Of a DNA stretch of 64,000 bases, positions 8,543-17,600 are shown one piece after another (within the stretch, counting starts at the first letter, position 1; each line of letters begins with the position of its first letter). Below the pieces are notes generated by a model. The model did no database searches. It saw only the letters and a list, made by a program, of their open reading frames with translations, and was not told the DNA's origin. The translations under genes were made by a program, and so were the position numbers. The DNA comes from Streptomyces olindensis (lineage in GTDB: Bacteria > Actinomycetota > Actinomycetes > Streptomycetales > Streptomycetaceae): assembly GCA_000696115.1 (NCBI GenBank), contig JJOH01000014.1, positions 124,001-188,000 on the forward strand. The letters run 5' to 3'.

Positions 8543-9351
8543 CGCTGCTGGCCGTCGAGGACCTCGTCGTCGAATACCCCACCCGGAGCGGCCCCTTCCG
8601 CGCCGTCGACCGGGTCGGCTTCCGGCTCCGCAAGGGCGGCTCGCTCGCCGTCGTCGGCGAGTCCGGCTGCGGCAAGTCGACCCTCGCCCGCGCCCTGGTC
8701 CGGCTGCTCACCCCCAAGTCCGGCCGGATCGTCCTGGACGGCACGGACATCGCCACCCTGCCCGAGCGGAAACTCCGCCCCCTGCGGCGCCGCGTACAGA
8801 TGGTCTTCCAGGACCCCTACGGCTCCCTCGACCCCCACCTGACCGCCCAGCAGATCGTCGCCGAACCCCTGCGCCTCGGCGGCGTCTCCGACCGCGCCGA
8901 ACGAGCCCGCCGCGCCGCCGAACTGCTCGACCAGGTCGGCCTGCCCCCGTCCGCGCTGCAGCGCCGCCCGGCCGACTTCTCCGGCGGCCAGCGGCAGCGC
9001 ATCGGCATCGCCCGCGCGCTCGCCTCCCGCCCCGACGTGCTGGTCTGCGACGAGGCGACCTCCGCGCTCGACGTGTCCGTACAGGCGCAAGTGCTCGCCC
9101 TGCTCCGGGAGTTGCAGGAGGAGACCGGCATCGCCTACCTCGTCATCGCGCACAACCTGGGCGTGGTGCGCGAGATGAGCACGGACGTCGTGGTGATGCG
9201 GGCCGGCCGGGTGGTCGAGGCCGGGCCGACCGAGACCGTCCTCGCCGCCCCGGCCGACCCCTACACCCGCGCCCTGCGCCGGGCCGCCCTCGACCCGACC
9301 GCCATCCACGGCGTGAAACCCCGCCGCGTACCGGAAGGAAGCCCCTCGTGA
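8539..9351 (+). CDS. ABC transporter ATP-binding protein (DppF type)
   Basis: A 270-residue ATPase with Walker A GESGCGKST, Q-loop FQDPYGSLDP, signature SGGQRQR and Walker B VLVCDEATSALD. The switch-region histidine is in VIAHNLGVVREM, where N replaces the common D, a frequent variant in this group. It overlaps the DppD-like gene (ATGA) upstream and the aldo/keto reductase gene (GTGA) downstream, so the transporter and the catabolic enzymes form one coupled transcript. Confidence 0.92.
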   Translation: MTLLAVEDLVVEYPTRSGPFRAVDRVGFRLRKGGSLAVVGESGCGKSTLARALVRLLTPKSGRIVLDGTDIATLPERKLRPLRRRVQMVFQDPYGSLDPHLTAQQIVAEPLRLGGVSDRAERARRAAELLDQVGLPPSALQRRPADFSGGQRQRIGIARALASRPDVLVCDEATSALDVSVQAQVLALLRELQEETGIAYLVIAHNLGVVREMSTDVVVMRAGRVVEAGPTETVLAAPADPYTRALRRAALDPTAIHGVKPRRVPEGSPS

Positions 9352-10328
9352 CCACCGGCATCACCCTGCCGAACAGCCCCGTCCCGCTCTCGCGGCTCGT
9401 GCTCGGCACCATGACCTTCGGCGACACCGTCGACCGCGCGGGAGCGGCCGCCATGCTGGACGCCGCGCTCGACGCCGGCCTCACCGGCGTCGACACCGCC
9501 AACGGCTACGCGGGCGGCGAGAGCGAGCGGCTGCTCGGAGAGCTGCTGCCGGGCCGCCGTGACCGGATCGTGCTGGCCACCAAGGCCGGCATCCCGCACC
9601 CCGACCAGGGCGAGCACGCGCCCCTGTCGCCCGCCGGACTGCGCGCCGCCCTGGAGGGCAGCCTCAAACGGCTCGGCACCGACCACGTCGACCTCTTCTA
9701 CCTCCACCAGCCCGACCGCGCGACGCCCCTCGCCGAAACCCTCGCCACCGTCTCCGAGTTCGCCACCGAGGGAAAGATCGGCGCCCTCGGCGTGTCCAAC
9801 TACGCCGCCTGGCAGATCTCCGAACTCGTCCGCACCGCCGACGAGGTGGGCGCCCCGCGCCCGGTGATCGCCCAGCAGCTGCACAACCTCCTCGCCCGCC
9901 GCGTCGAGGAGGAGTACGTCGAATACGCGGCCGTCACCGGACTGCGCACCATGGTCTACAACCCACTCGGCGGCGGCCTCCTGACCGGCCGTCACCACTT
10001 CGGGCAGGAGCCCGGCTCCGGACGCTTCGGCGACTCGCGGCTCGCCCCCATGTACCGGCAGCGGTACTGGGACGAACGGCTCTTCACCGCCGTCGAGGAA
10101 CTGGCCGCCGTGGCCGCGCGGGCGGGCCTCGCGCTCACCGACCTCGCCCTGCGCTGGCTGCTGGACCGCCCCTCCACCGACGCGCTGCTCCTCGGCGGCT
10201 CCCGGCCGGAGCACCTGCGCGCCAACATCGCCGCCGCCGCGGCCGGACCGCTCCCCGCCGACGTCACCGCGGCCTGCGACGAGGTCGGCGCCCGGCTGCG
10301 CGGCCCGATGCCCGCCTACAACCGCTGA
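9348..10328 (+). CDS. Aldo/keto reductase
   Basis: A 326-residue NADPH-dependent AKR with the catalytic tetrad Asp49, Tyr54, Lys79 and His120 (VDTANGY, VLATKAG, FYLHQPD). The length and (beta/alpha)8 pattern fit the AKR11/AKR13-like bacterial enzymes. The GTG start overlaps the ATPase stop. In this operon it probably reduces or oxidises the sugar released from the imported compound, but no substrate can be assigned. Confidence 0.88.
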   Translation: MTTGITLPNSPVPLSRLVLGTMTFGDTVDRAGAAAMLDAALDAGLTGVDTANGYAGGESERLLGELLPGRRDRIVLATKAGIPHPDQGEHAPLSPAGLRAALEGSLKRLGTDHVDLFYLHQPDRATPLAETLATVSEFATEGKIGALGVSNYAAWQISELVRTADEVGAPRPVIAQQLHNLLARRVEEEYVEYAAVTGLRTMVYNPLGGGLLTGRHHFGQEPGSGRFGDSRLAPMYRQRYWDERLFTAVEELAAVAARAGLALTDLALRWLLDRPSTDALLLGGSRPEHLRANIAAAAAGPLPADVTAACDEVGARLRGPMPAYNR

Positions 10329-10358
10329 CCACGCCCCCACCCCAAGGAGCCCCGCCCC

Positions 10359-11165
10359 ATGCCCGCCGCACCCGGCACCCCCGCCGCCTTCGCCGCCGCC
10401 CTGCGCGCCCGCGAACAGCTCGTCGGCTACTGGTCCGTCCTGGACTCCCCGGTCTCCACCGAACGCATCGCCCGCCTCGGCTACGACTATGTTGCCCTCG
10501 ACGCCCAGCACGGCCTCCTGGAGTACGCGGGCGTCCTGCGCTCCCTCACTGCCATCGACACCAAGGGCTCGACGGCGGTCGGCCTGGTCCGCGTCGAGGC
10601 CAACGACCCGTCACCGATCGGCAAGGCACTGGACGCGGGCGCCGCCGGCGTGATCGTCCCGCTGATCGACACCGCGCGGGACGCCGCCGACGCGGTGGCG
10701 GCCGTACGCTACCCGCCGCTCGGCCGCCGCAGCTACGGCCCGATGCGCTCCGGGCTGCGCATCGGCCCCCACCCGGCCGACGCGCACGCCCAGACCGTCG
10801 TCCTCGCGATGATCGAGACCGCCGAGGGCCTGGCCGACGTCGAGGCCATCTGCGCCACCGACGGCCTCGACGGCGTCTACGTCGGCCCCTCCGACCTGCG
10901 CCTGGCGCTCGGCGGAGCCACCTCCACCGACCCGGCGCTCGCCGACGAGTTCGAGGCCGCCCTCGCGACCGTGCGGACGGCTGCCGCCAGGGCCGGGATC
11001 GCCGCCGGCATCCACACCGGGGACGGCGCGAGCGCCGCCAAGCGCCTCGCCGAGGGCTTCACCTTCGCCACCGTCGCTTGCGACCTCGTCCACCTGGAAC
11101 AGGCCGCCGCAGGGCACCTGACCGCGGCGCGGGAGACGGGACAGACCGGGGGAGAAGGCCGATGA
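10359..11165 (+). CDS. HpcH/HpaI-family aldolase
   Basis: A 268-residue class II pyruvate aldolase. It has the base DAQHG (His51), the loop GAAGVIVP, YPPLGRRSYGP, the metal ligand Glu153 in MIETAEG and a second ligand near Asp179 in YVGPSDL. The family cleaves 2-keto-3-deoxy or 4-hydroxy-2-oxo acids to pyruvate plus an aldehyde, for example KDR or 2,4-dihydroxyhept-2-ene-1,7-dioate aldolases. With the kinase and PdxA2 route nearby, it suggests that the substrate yields a 2-keto-3-deoxy acid as well as a four-carbon acid. A strong Shine-Dalgarno (AAGGAG) precedes the ATG. Confidence 0.88.
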   Translation: MPAAPGTPAAFAAALRAREQLVGYWSVLDSPVSTERIARLGYDYVALDAQHGLLEYAGVLRSLTAIDTKGSTAVGLVRVEANDPSPIGKALDAGAAGVIVPLIDTARDAADAVAAVRYPPLGRRSYGPMRSGLRIGPHPADAHAQTVVLAMIETAEGLADVEAICATDGLDGVYVGPSDLRLALGGATSTDPALADEFEAALATVRTAAARAGIAAGIHTGDGASAAKRLAEGFTFATVACDLVHLEQAAAGHLTAARETGQTGGEGR

Positions 11166-11321
11166 CGGCGACACGCGGGGCGGGAGGAACCCGGTGACCA
11201 CCGGGGCCGCCATCCCACCCCCGGGCAGGACGAGCCCCATGACCACCCGCCCGTCGACCGCGGTGTGCGAGGCATGACGAGCCACATGACCGCCAACCGT
11301 CCGGCAGGACCAGCCAGTTGA
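11162..11321 (+). other. Chain of three start/stop-overlapping mini-ORFs
   Basis: Between the aldolase and the BNR gene lie three very short frames, each joined to the next by a 4-bp start/stop overlap. The first runs 11162-11197 (ATG overlapping the aldolase stop, 11 residues), the second 11194-11277 (GTG, 27 residues) and the third 11274-11321 (ATG, 15 residues); the last stop overlaps a TTG at 11318 that is in frame with the BNR protein. Purine-rich Shine-Dalgarno-like stretches (GGAGAAGG, GGAGGAA, GGCAGGA) precede several starts, and TGACC recurs just after the start codons. The peptides show no recognisable domain. Confidence 0.4.
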
Positions 11322-11350
11322 CCTCCACCCGCCGAGCAGGAGCTTCCCCG

Positions 11351-12532
11351 ATGACCACCGCCGACGGCGCGCTGCGCCCCCACCCCGGCCAGCCCGGCCG
11401 GGCCGAGACCCACCTGGCCGCGCCCGCCGCGCAGAACCACGCCGCCAACCTCACCGTCCTGCCCGGCGGCGACCTGGGCTGCGTCTGGTTCGGCGGCACC
11501 CAGGAAGGCGTCGCCGACATCTCCGTGTGGTTCTCCCGGCTCGCCCCAGGCTCCGACACCTGGTCCGAGCCCGTCCGCCTCTCCGCCGACGACACCCGCT
11601 CCGAACAGAACCCGCTGCTCTTCCCGGCCCCCTCGGGCGAGCTGTGGCTCCTGCACACCGCCCAGCGCGCCGGACACCAGGACACCGCCGAGGTCCGGCT
11701 GCGCGTCAGCCATGACGAGGGCGCCACCTGGGGCCCGTCCCGCGTGCTGTTCCCGGCCGGCGAGCAGGGCGGCGTGTTCGTCCGCCAGCCGATCGTCCAA
11801 GTGGCGGGAGGCGAACGCCTGCTGCTGCCCGTCTTCCGGTGCGTCGCCACCCCCGGCACGGCCTGGTCGGGCGACCGGGACACCAGCTCCGTCATGGTCA
11901 GCGACGACGGCGGCCACAGCTGGCGCGAACGCCCCGTCCCGGGCAGCACCGGCCTCGTCCACATGAACATCCGCCCCCTGCCCGGCGGTCGTCTCCTGGC
12001 CCTCTTCCGCAGCCGCCGCGCCGACGCCGTGCACAGCTGCGTGTCGCACGACGACGGCGAGACGTGGACCGAGCCCCGCCCCCTGGACCTGCCGAACAAC
12101 AACTCCTCGATCCAGTACACCGTCCTGGCCGACGGCCGGCTCGCCCTGGTCTACAACCACAGCAGCGCGGCGGACGCCGTCGCCCGCAGGGTCTCCCTGT
12201 ACGACGAGATCGACGACGACGGCGTGGCCGGGACGTCCTCCCCGGCCGCCGCCCCCACGGGCGACGCCTTCTGGGGCGCTCCCCGCGCCCCGCTCTCCCT
12301 GGCCCTCTCCCCGGACGACGGCCGCACCTGGCTCCAGAGGCACGACCTGGAGACGGGCGACGGCCACTGCCTCACCAACAACTCCCGCGACGGCCTCAAC
12401 CGCGAGCTGTCCTACCCCTCCCTCGCCCAGACCCCGGACGGCACCCTCCACGTCGCCTACACCCACCACCGCCGCACCATCAAGCACGTCCGCCTGGACG
12501 GCAGTTGGCTGAAGGAGAGGTTCCCCGCCTGA
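11351..12532 (+). CDS. BNR-repeat (sialidase-like) hydrolase
   Basis: A 393-residue six-bladed-propeller protein with four Asp-box motifs of the form SxDxGxTW (SHDEGATW, SDDGGHSW, SHDDGETW, SPDDGRTW). There is no signal peptide, so it is cytoplasmic. I choose the ATG at 11351, with AGGAG eight bases upstream; an in-frame TTG at 11318 is also possible and would couple it to the preceding mini-ORF. BNR_2 proteins include sialidases, rhamnosidase-like hydrolases and lyases. It probably processes the imported glycoside before the reductase and aldolase act. Confidence 0.8.
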   Translation: MTTADGALRPHPGQPGRAETHLAAPAAQNHAANLTVLPGGDLGCVWFGGTQEGVADISVWFSRLAPGSDTWSEPVRLSADDTRSEQNPLLFPAPSGELWLLHTAQRAGHQDTAEVRLRVSHDEGATWGPSRVLFPAGEQGGVFVRQPIVQVAGGERLLLPVFRCVATPGTAWSGDRDTSSVMVSDDGGHSWRERPVPGSTGLVHMNIRPLPGGRLLALFRSRRADAVHSCVSHDDGETWTEPRPLDLPNNNSSIQYTVLADGRLALVYNHSSAADAVARRVSLYDEIDDDGVAGTSSPAAAPTGDAFWGAPRAPLSLALSPDDGRTWLQRHDLETGDGHCLTNNSRDGLNRELSYPSLAQTPDGTLHVAYTHHRRTIKHVRLDGSWLKERFPA

Positions 12533-12686
12533 TCACCGAACGTCCGGCCCCGGCCACCTCCCGCGTTTTGGACGAGCCCTTCTCCTGCCCTGCACCAGCG
12601 CTGTACGGGCGTTAACCGGCCTCCCACGACAGTGGCATCACCCGCTCCACCAGGGTGAGCGGGGAGACCGAAAGGGGAACGGCGCC

Positions 12687-13457
12687 ATGGGTACCGCCGG
12701 AACACCGCAGCGCAGGGCCATACTCACCGGTGGACTGGCCGCCGGCGCGGCTCTGCTCACCGCCTGCTCGTCGACGTCGGACAGCACACCCACCGGGAAG
12801 GCCGCGGCCGCGCCGAGCACCCCCGCGCCCTCACCCGCGGCGGCCGCGCGCCCGGACTCGCCCTGGGCAGCGTTCGCCCGGCTGATGGACGGCAACAAGC
12901 GCTGGGTGGACGGCAGGCTCCAGCACCCCGACCGGGACCCGAAGCGGCGCGAGTTCGTCGCTGAGGAGCAGGACCCGTACGGCGTGATCCTGTCCTGCAT
13001 CGACTCCCGCGTCCCGCCGGAGCTCGTCTTCGACACGGGCCTCGGCGACCTGTTCGTGATGCGCACCGGCGGGCAGGTGGTGGGCCCGGTGGTCGTGGGC
13101 TCCGTGGAGTACGGGCCGATGACGTCCGGCACCCCGCTGATCGTGGTCCTCGGGCACCAGCGCTGCGGGGCGATCAAGGCGGCCTACGAGGCGATGCGGG
13201 ACGGCACGACCCTGCCCGGCAACCTCCAGTCGATCTCCGACGCCCTGCGGCCCGCCTACCGGGAGACCGTCAGGAAGAAGCACGCCGACCCGGTCGACGC
13301 GATGGTCCGGATCCACATCGATCAGACCGCCGCCGGCCTGCGGACCAACAAGGACCTCGCCCCGCTCGTGAAGAAGGGCGACCTCGCCGTCGTCAGCGCC
13401 TACTACTCGCTCGACACCGGCCGGGTGGAAGTCCTCACCGGCGCGCCCGCCGCCTGA
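12687..13457 (+). CDS. Exported lipoprotein-type beta-carbonic anhydrase
   Basis: A 256-residue beta-class carbonic anhydrase. Zinc ligands are Cys104 (ILSCIDSR), His157 and Cys160 (LGHQRCG); Asp106 and Arg108 form the catalytic dyad. The N-terminus has a twin arginine at 9-10, a hydrophobic stretch and a lipobox LTAC (Cys27), then an Ala/Pro/Ser linker, so the enzyme should be Tat-exported and lipid-anchored outside the cell. Beta-carbonic anhydrases are usually cytoplasmic, though secreted members exist in actinomycetes. It stands alone between the sugar-acid island and the LacI locus. The preceding 150 bp contain a small GC-rich hairpin near 12640 but no clear promoter. Confidence 0.9.
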   Translation: MGTAGTPQRRAILTGGLAAGAALLTACSSTSDSTPTGKAAAAPSTPAPSPAAAARPDSPWAAFARLMDGNKRWVDGRLQHPDRDPKRREFVAEEQDPYGVILSCIDSRVPPELVFDTGLGDLFVMRTGGQVVGPVVVGSVEYGPMTSGTPLIVVLGHQRCGAIKAAYEAMRDGTTLPGNLQSISDALRPAYRETVRKKHADPVDAMVRIHIDQTAAGLRTNKDLAPLVKKGDLAVVSAYYSLDTGRVEVLTGAPAA

Positions 13458-13474
13458 CCGGGAGACCACGGGGA

Positions 13475-13514
13475 CCGGGCGGGAAAAACGTTCCACGCCC
13501 GGCCACGTTATACT
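13475..13514 (+). promoter_or_regulatory. Promoter/operator region of the LacI gene at 13572
   Basis: An inverted repeat with arms CCGGGCG (13475-13481) and CGCCCGG (13496-13502) encloses GGAAAAACGTTCC (13482-13494), a LacI-type core centred on AACGTT. A good -10 (TATACT, 13509-13514) follows. The same AACGTT core occurs at 18564 and 18681, before the other genes of the locus, which suggests autoregulation. The hairpin could also act as a terminator for the carbonic anhydrase gene. Confidence 0.5.
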
Positions 13515-13571
13515 TGCGGCGCCCATGAAGGCCACGGTCGTGCCTGGTCGCACGGCTGCAACAGCGAGGGG

Positions 13572-14600
13572 GTGGACGCCGTTCCGGCACGCCCCGCCCG
13601 CATCCAGGACGTCGCCGCCGCCGCGGGCGTCTCGGTGTCCACGGTGTCGAACGTGCTCAACCGGCCCGAGCGCGTCAACGCCCGGACCGCCGAACGCGTC
13701 CGCGTCGCGGTCGCCGCGCTCGACTACGTCCCCCACCCCGGAGCCGCCGGCCTGCGCACCGGGCGTGCCTCCGCGATCGGGCTGGTGCTGCCCGACGTGA
13801 CCAACTCCTTCTACGCGCGCATCGCACGGGGCGCGGCGGACGCCGCCTACGACCACGGCTACTCCCTCGTCCTCTGCCACAGCGGGGACGCCCCGGAGCG
13901 GGAGCAGGGCTACTTCAGCATGCTCGTCGAGCAACGGGCCGTCGGCGTGGTCGTCGTGCCGCTCAGCGCCGACCCGGGCCGGCTCGCCCGGCTGCGCGAG
14001 CGGGGCATCCCGCTCGTCCTCGCCGACCGTGCGATGCCCGACCGCGACGGCTGCTCGGCCTCCGTCGACGACATCGCCGGCGGCCGCATCGCCGTCCAGC
14101 ACCTCCTCGACAGCGGGGCGCGCGACATCCTCGTCGTCAACGGCGAGCGCGGCATACGCCAGTGCGCCGACCGGTACCAGGGCGCCCGGCAGGCCGTGCG
14201 CAGCCGACGCGAGGCCCGGTTGGACCAGGTCGTCGCCGAGGAGATGACCGTCGCGTACGGCGCGGAGATCGCCCGCGGGCTGGAGGACCTGCCCGACGGG
14301 GTGTTCTGCACCAACGACTTCCTCGCGGCCGGCCTGTGCCGGGGCCTCACCGAGCGCGGCGTGCGCATCCCCGAGGACGTGCAGGTCGTCGGCTACGGCG
14401 ACCTCGACATCGCGAGCTTCGGCGCGACCACCCTGACGACCGTCCGGCAGCCGGTCGAGGACCTCGGACGGGCGGCCGTGGAGATGCTGCTCGACGAGAT
14501 CGAGGCCCGCGCGGACCACCTCCACGAAACCCGCGTCTTCGCCCCCGGCCTCGTCCTGCGCGACTCCACCCGCACGGGAGCTCCCGCGTCTTCGGCCTGA
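13572..14600 (+). CDS. LacI-family regulator of the GH106-like locus
   Basis: A 342-residue repressor: N-terminal HTH (IQDVAAAAGVSVSTVSNVLN, residues 11-30), hinge helix near residue 60 and a periplasmic-binding-protein-like effector domain ending with TTVRQPVEDLGRAAVEMLL. The GTG start at 13572 follows a purine-rich GCGAGGGG. It converges with the large hydrolase gene: the stop codons are adjacent at 14600 and 14601, so there is no spacer. It probably represses itself, the hydrolase and the transporter/isomerase operon. Confidence 0.92.
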   Translation: MDAVPARPARIQDVAAAAGVSVSTVSNVLNRPERVNARTAERVRVAVAALDYVPHPGAAGLRTGRASAIGLVLPDVTNSFYARIARGAADAAYDHGYSLVLCHSGDAPEREQGYFSMLVEQRAVGVVVVPLSADPGRLARLRERGIPLVLADRAMPDRDGCSASVDDIAGGRIAVQHLLDSGARDILVVNGERGIRQCADRYQGARQAVRSRREARLDQVVAEEMTVAYGAEIARGLEDLPDGVFCTNDFLAAGLCRGLTERGVRIPEDVQVVGYGDLDIASFGATTLTTVRQPVEDLGRAAVEMLLDEIEARADHLHETRVFAPGLVLRDSTRTGAPASSA

Positions 14601-17600
14601 TCACAACGACACGCCCTCCGGAATCCGTAGCGTCACGGGCCCCAACAGCCCCGAGGTCAGCTGGGATTCGAAGGCCCAGGCGGTCGGCGTGGCCTCCGCG
14701 AGATACGGCGCCAGCGTGCCCCGGACCGTCACCTCCAGCCGGACGGCACGCCCGCCGACCCCGCGCAGCGGGAAGCGGTACGGCGCGCAGAACGCCTCCC
14801 CGGCCGGTTCCCCGTCGACCGACACCTCCACGCTGCCCCGCACCCGCCCCAGATCCAGCACGGGATCGGGCCCCGGCGGCACCTGGAGCACCCGCGTGTA
14901 CGTCACGCCCCCGCTCCAGCTCCCCAGCCCCAGGTCCCGCCAGTCACCCAGGGGCAGCGGCGCCGGCACGGTCCGCACGCGCACCGGCCCCTGCCACGCG
15001 GAGCCGCCCCGCAGGACCGCCGTCGGCTCGGTGACCACCTCGACGGACGCCGGCGCCGAAAGTGGCTGATCCAGAGTCAGAATCCCGCCCTCCCACGGCC
15101 GTTCCGCGCCGTCCCCGACCCGCACGCGCGCGTGCAGCGCCAACGGCAGGTCGAGCGCGACCGTGCCCGCGGGGACGGTGAACCGGAAGCGCTGCCGCGA
15201 GGCGTGCACGTCGTCGGTGGAGCGCGACGGCCACACGGCGCCGCCGAGCACCGGCCGACCCGTGAGCCAGGCGGTGTCCGGCAGCGGATGCGGCCGCACC
15301 GCGGCGTGGCAGTGCCGCAGCTCGCCCCGCCTGCGGTCGTCCTCGACCGTCCGCCCCCGCCGTCCGCCCGACTCGACCTCCCAGCCGGCGCCGCTGACCA
15401 GGGCCGTCACCTCGGATCCCGAACACACCGCGAGGTCGACGAAGACCGCGTCCCGGGCGCCGGCACCGTCGGCGACGACCTCCAGCGTGTGCTCGCCCGC
15501 CCCGAGCACCGGTTCGTGGCGGAAGAACATCGGCACGGCGCCCCAGTCCGCCGCGTAGTACTCCACCTGCTCCTGCCGTGCCACGACCGCCCCGTCGATG
15601 AGTACGGTGACCGCCGAGGCGGCACCCACGACGAGCACCGCCCGCGCCTCGCCGCCCGGCACCCGGAGCCGGGCGCGATAGGTGACCCGGCCGTCCGGCC
15701 GTACGTCCTCGGGCGGGCGCATGAACCACGGCCGGGGTCCGAGCCCGCCCGGCTCGGACAGGCAGTGGAAGCTGCCCAGGGGCGTGCCGGCGGTCGCCGA
15801 GATCGTCGAGGGCCGGTCCTGGGCGCCGGACAGCTCGTACTCCAGGACGTTGCGCCCCCGGCTCACCGTGACCCGGGCCGAGGCCACGTACCCGCCGCTC
15901 TCCGCAACCAGCAACTCACCGTTCCACCAGACCCGCTTGACGGCCTCGGCGCCGACGTGCAGCTCGGCGGGCCCGCGGTGGTCGGTCTCCACGAGGGCGC
16001 GGACCCGGACCGCCGTCGCGCCGACCGGCACGGGGACACGGACGAACTCCTCGTTCACCAGCCCCTTGGTGCCCAGCAGTCCGCCCTGGTCCGGGATGCC
16101 TCGGCTCGCCGAGTACACCGCGACCTCCCAGCCCGCGTCCGGCGGCACGAGCGGCAGCTCCCCGGCCAGGATCCGTTCCACGCGCGGGCCGTCCAGCGGC
16201 TCGGGGGCCTGATCGACGGGCACCGGGGGCAGGACCCGCACGCGGTTGCCGTACGTCACCCGGATCCGCTCCCACGCCTCGCCCTCGGTCCACTCCATGG
16301 TCCAGATCTGCGGCTCGTCCACCGACGCCCCCTCGGGCAGCGCCAGATCGCCCCAGGTGTTGTCCAGGGTGGGGACCAGACGGCCCTGCCACCCGGTCGA
16401 CACGTCGAGCACCCGGACGGCCGCCTCACCCACCGGAGAGGGCGACGGCGCCGGCCGGCCCTCCCGCCAGACGACCAGGACCGCGGGGGCGCCGTCCAGC
16501 GGCACCTCGACGATCGAGACCGTGCCGTCGTCGGCGACGGTGACGCGCACGGGACCGCGGGATCCGCTCGCCGGGTTCCACACCTCGGCCTCGGCGACCT
16601 CCGCCCGCACGGTGACGGACACGGTGTCGGCGGTGACGGCCGCACCGGGCCGGAGCGGATGCGCGCCGATCTCCGGGAAGGCCGCCGTCACCAGCGCCAC
16701 CGCCTCGTTCCCCCTGCGCCGGACGAGCAGGGGAACGTCACCCGTCGCGTACCCGGCCGCGTCGGCCACCGCCAGCGCACCGGCCTCCGGGTCGCGCACC
16801 CGCTCCAGCCGGGGATGGGCCAGCAGGGCCGCCACCACGGAGTCGTCACCGGCCCGGCCCGCGACCGTCGCGGGTGGCCGCCCCACCACCACGACCCGCC
16901 CTCCCGCGTCGAGGAGTTCGGCCAGCCGGCGCGCCGTCTCCTCCTCCAGCACGCTCGTCGACGGCAGCAGCACCGCGGTGTACGCCAGGTCCCGGATCCG
17001 CAGGGCGCCGTCCGTGGCCTTGGCCCGCTGGACCGAGTCGTCGTCGACGACGTCGAAGGAGATGCCGTGCCGGTCCAGCGAACCGACGTGCGGGGCGAGC
17101 CAGTTGTTCGTGCCGCACAGGTCCAGGTAGTGGCGCTGCGTCTCGTCGGCGTCGGCGTGCTCCTCGCCCAGCCGGCCGTCGCCGAAGTGCCGGACGGGCG
17201 CGTCCAGCGGGATCAGCGCCTGCATCGTGGCGGTGGGGTACAGGACCGCCACGTCGGCCGCGTAACCGCCCCAGGACATGATCGAGCAGATCCGTGCCAC
17301 GGCTCGCGAGAACGCCGGGTACTGCTTCCAGTAGGGCTGGCGCCAGTCGGTGGACGGCGGCGCCCACTCGAACCAGCCGCCCGCGGTGCCGAAGTAACTG
17401 GCGTGCGGGTTGTACAGGTTGGCGCCGCTGCGCAGGAACGGCAGCAGCCAGTGGTAGGTGTCCTCCAGGGTGCCGCCCCAGCCGGAGGAGTGGAACGCCT
17501 CGATCCAGACGCGCTCGTGGCCGTAGAGGTGGGCCATGGAGGAGTGCACCTTGGCGTCGCCGTGGTGGTCGCTGCCGGCGGCGCTGTACCAGCGGTGGGT

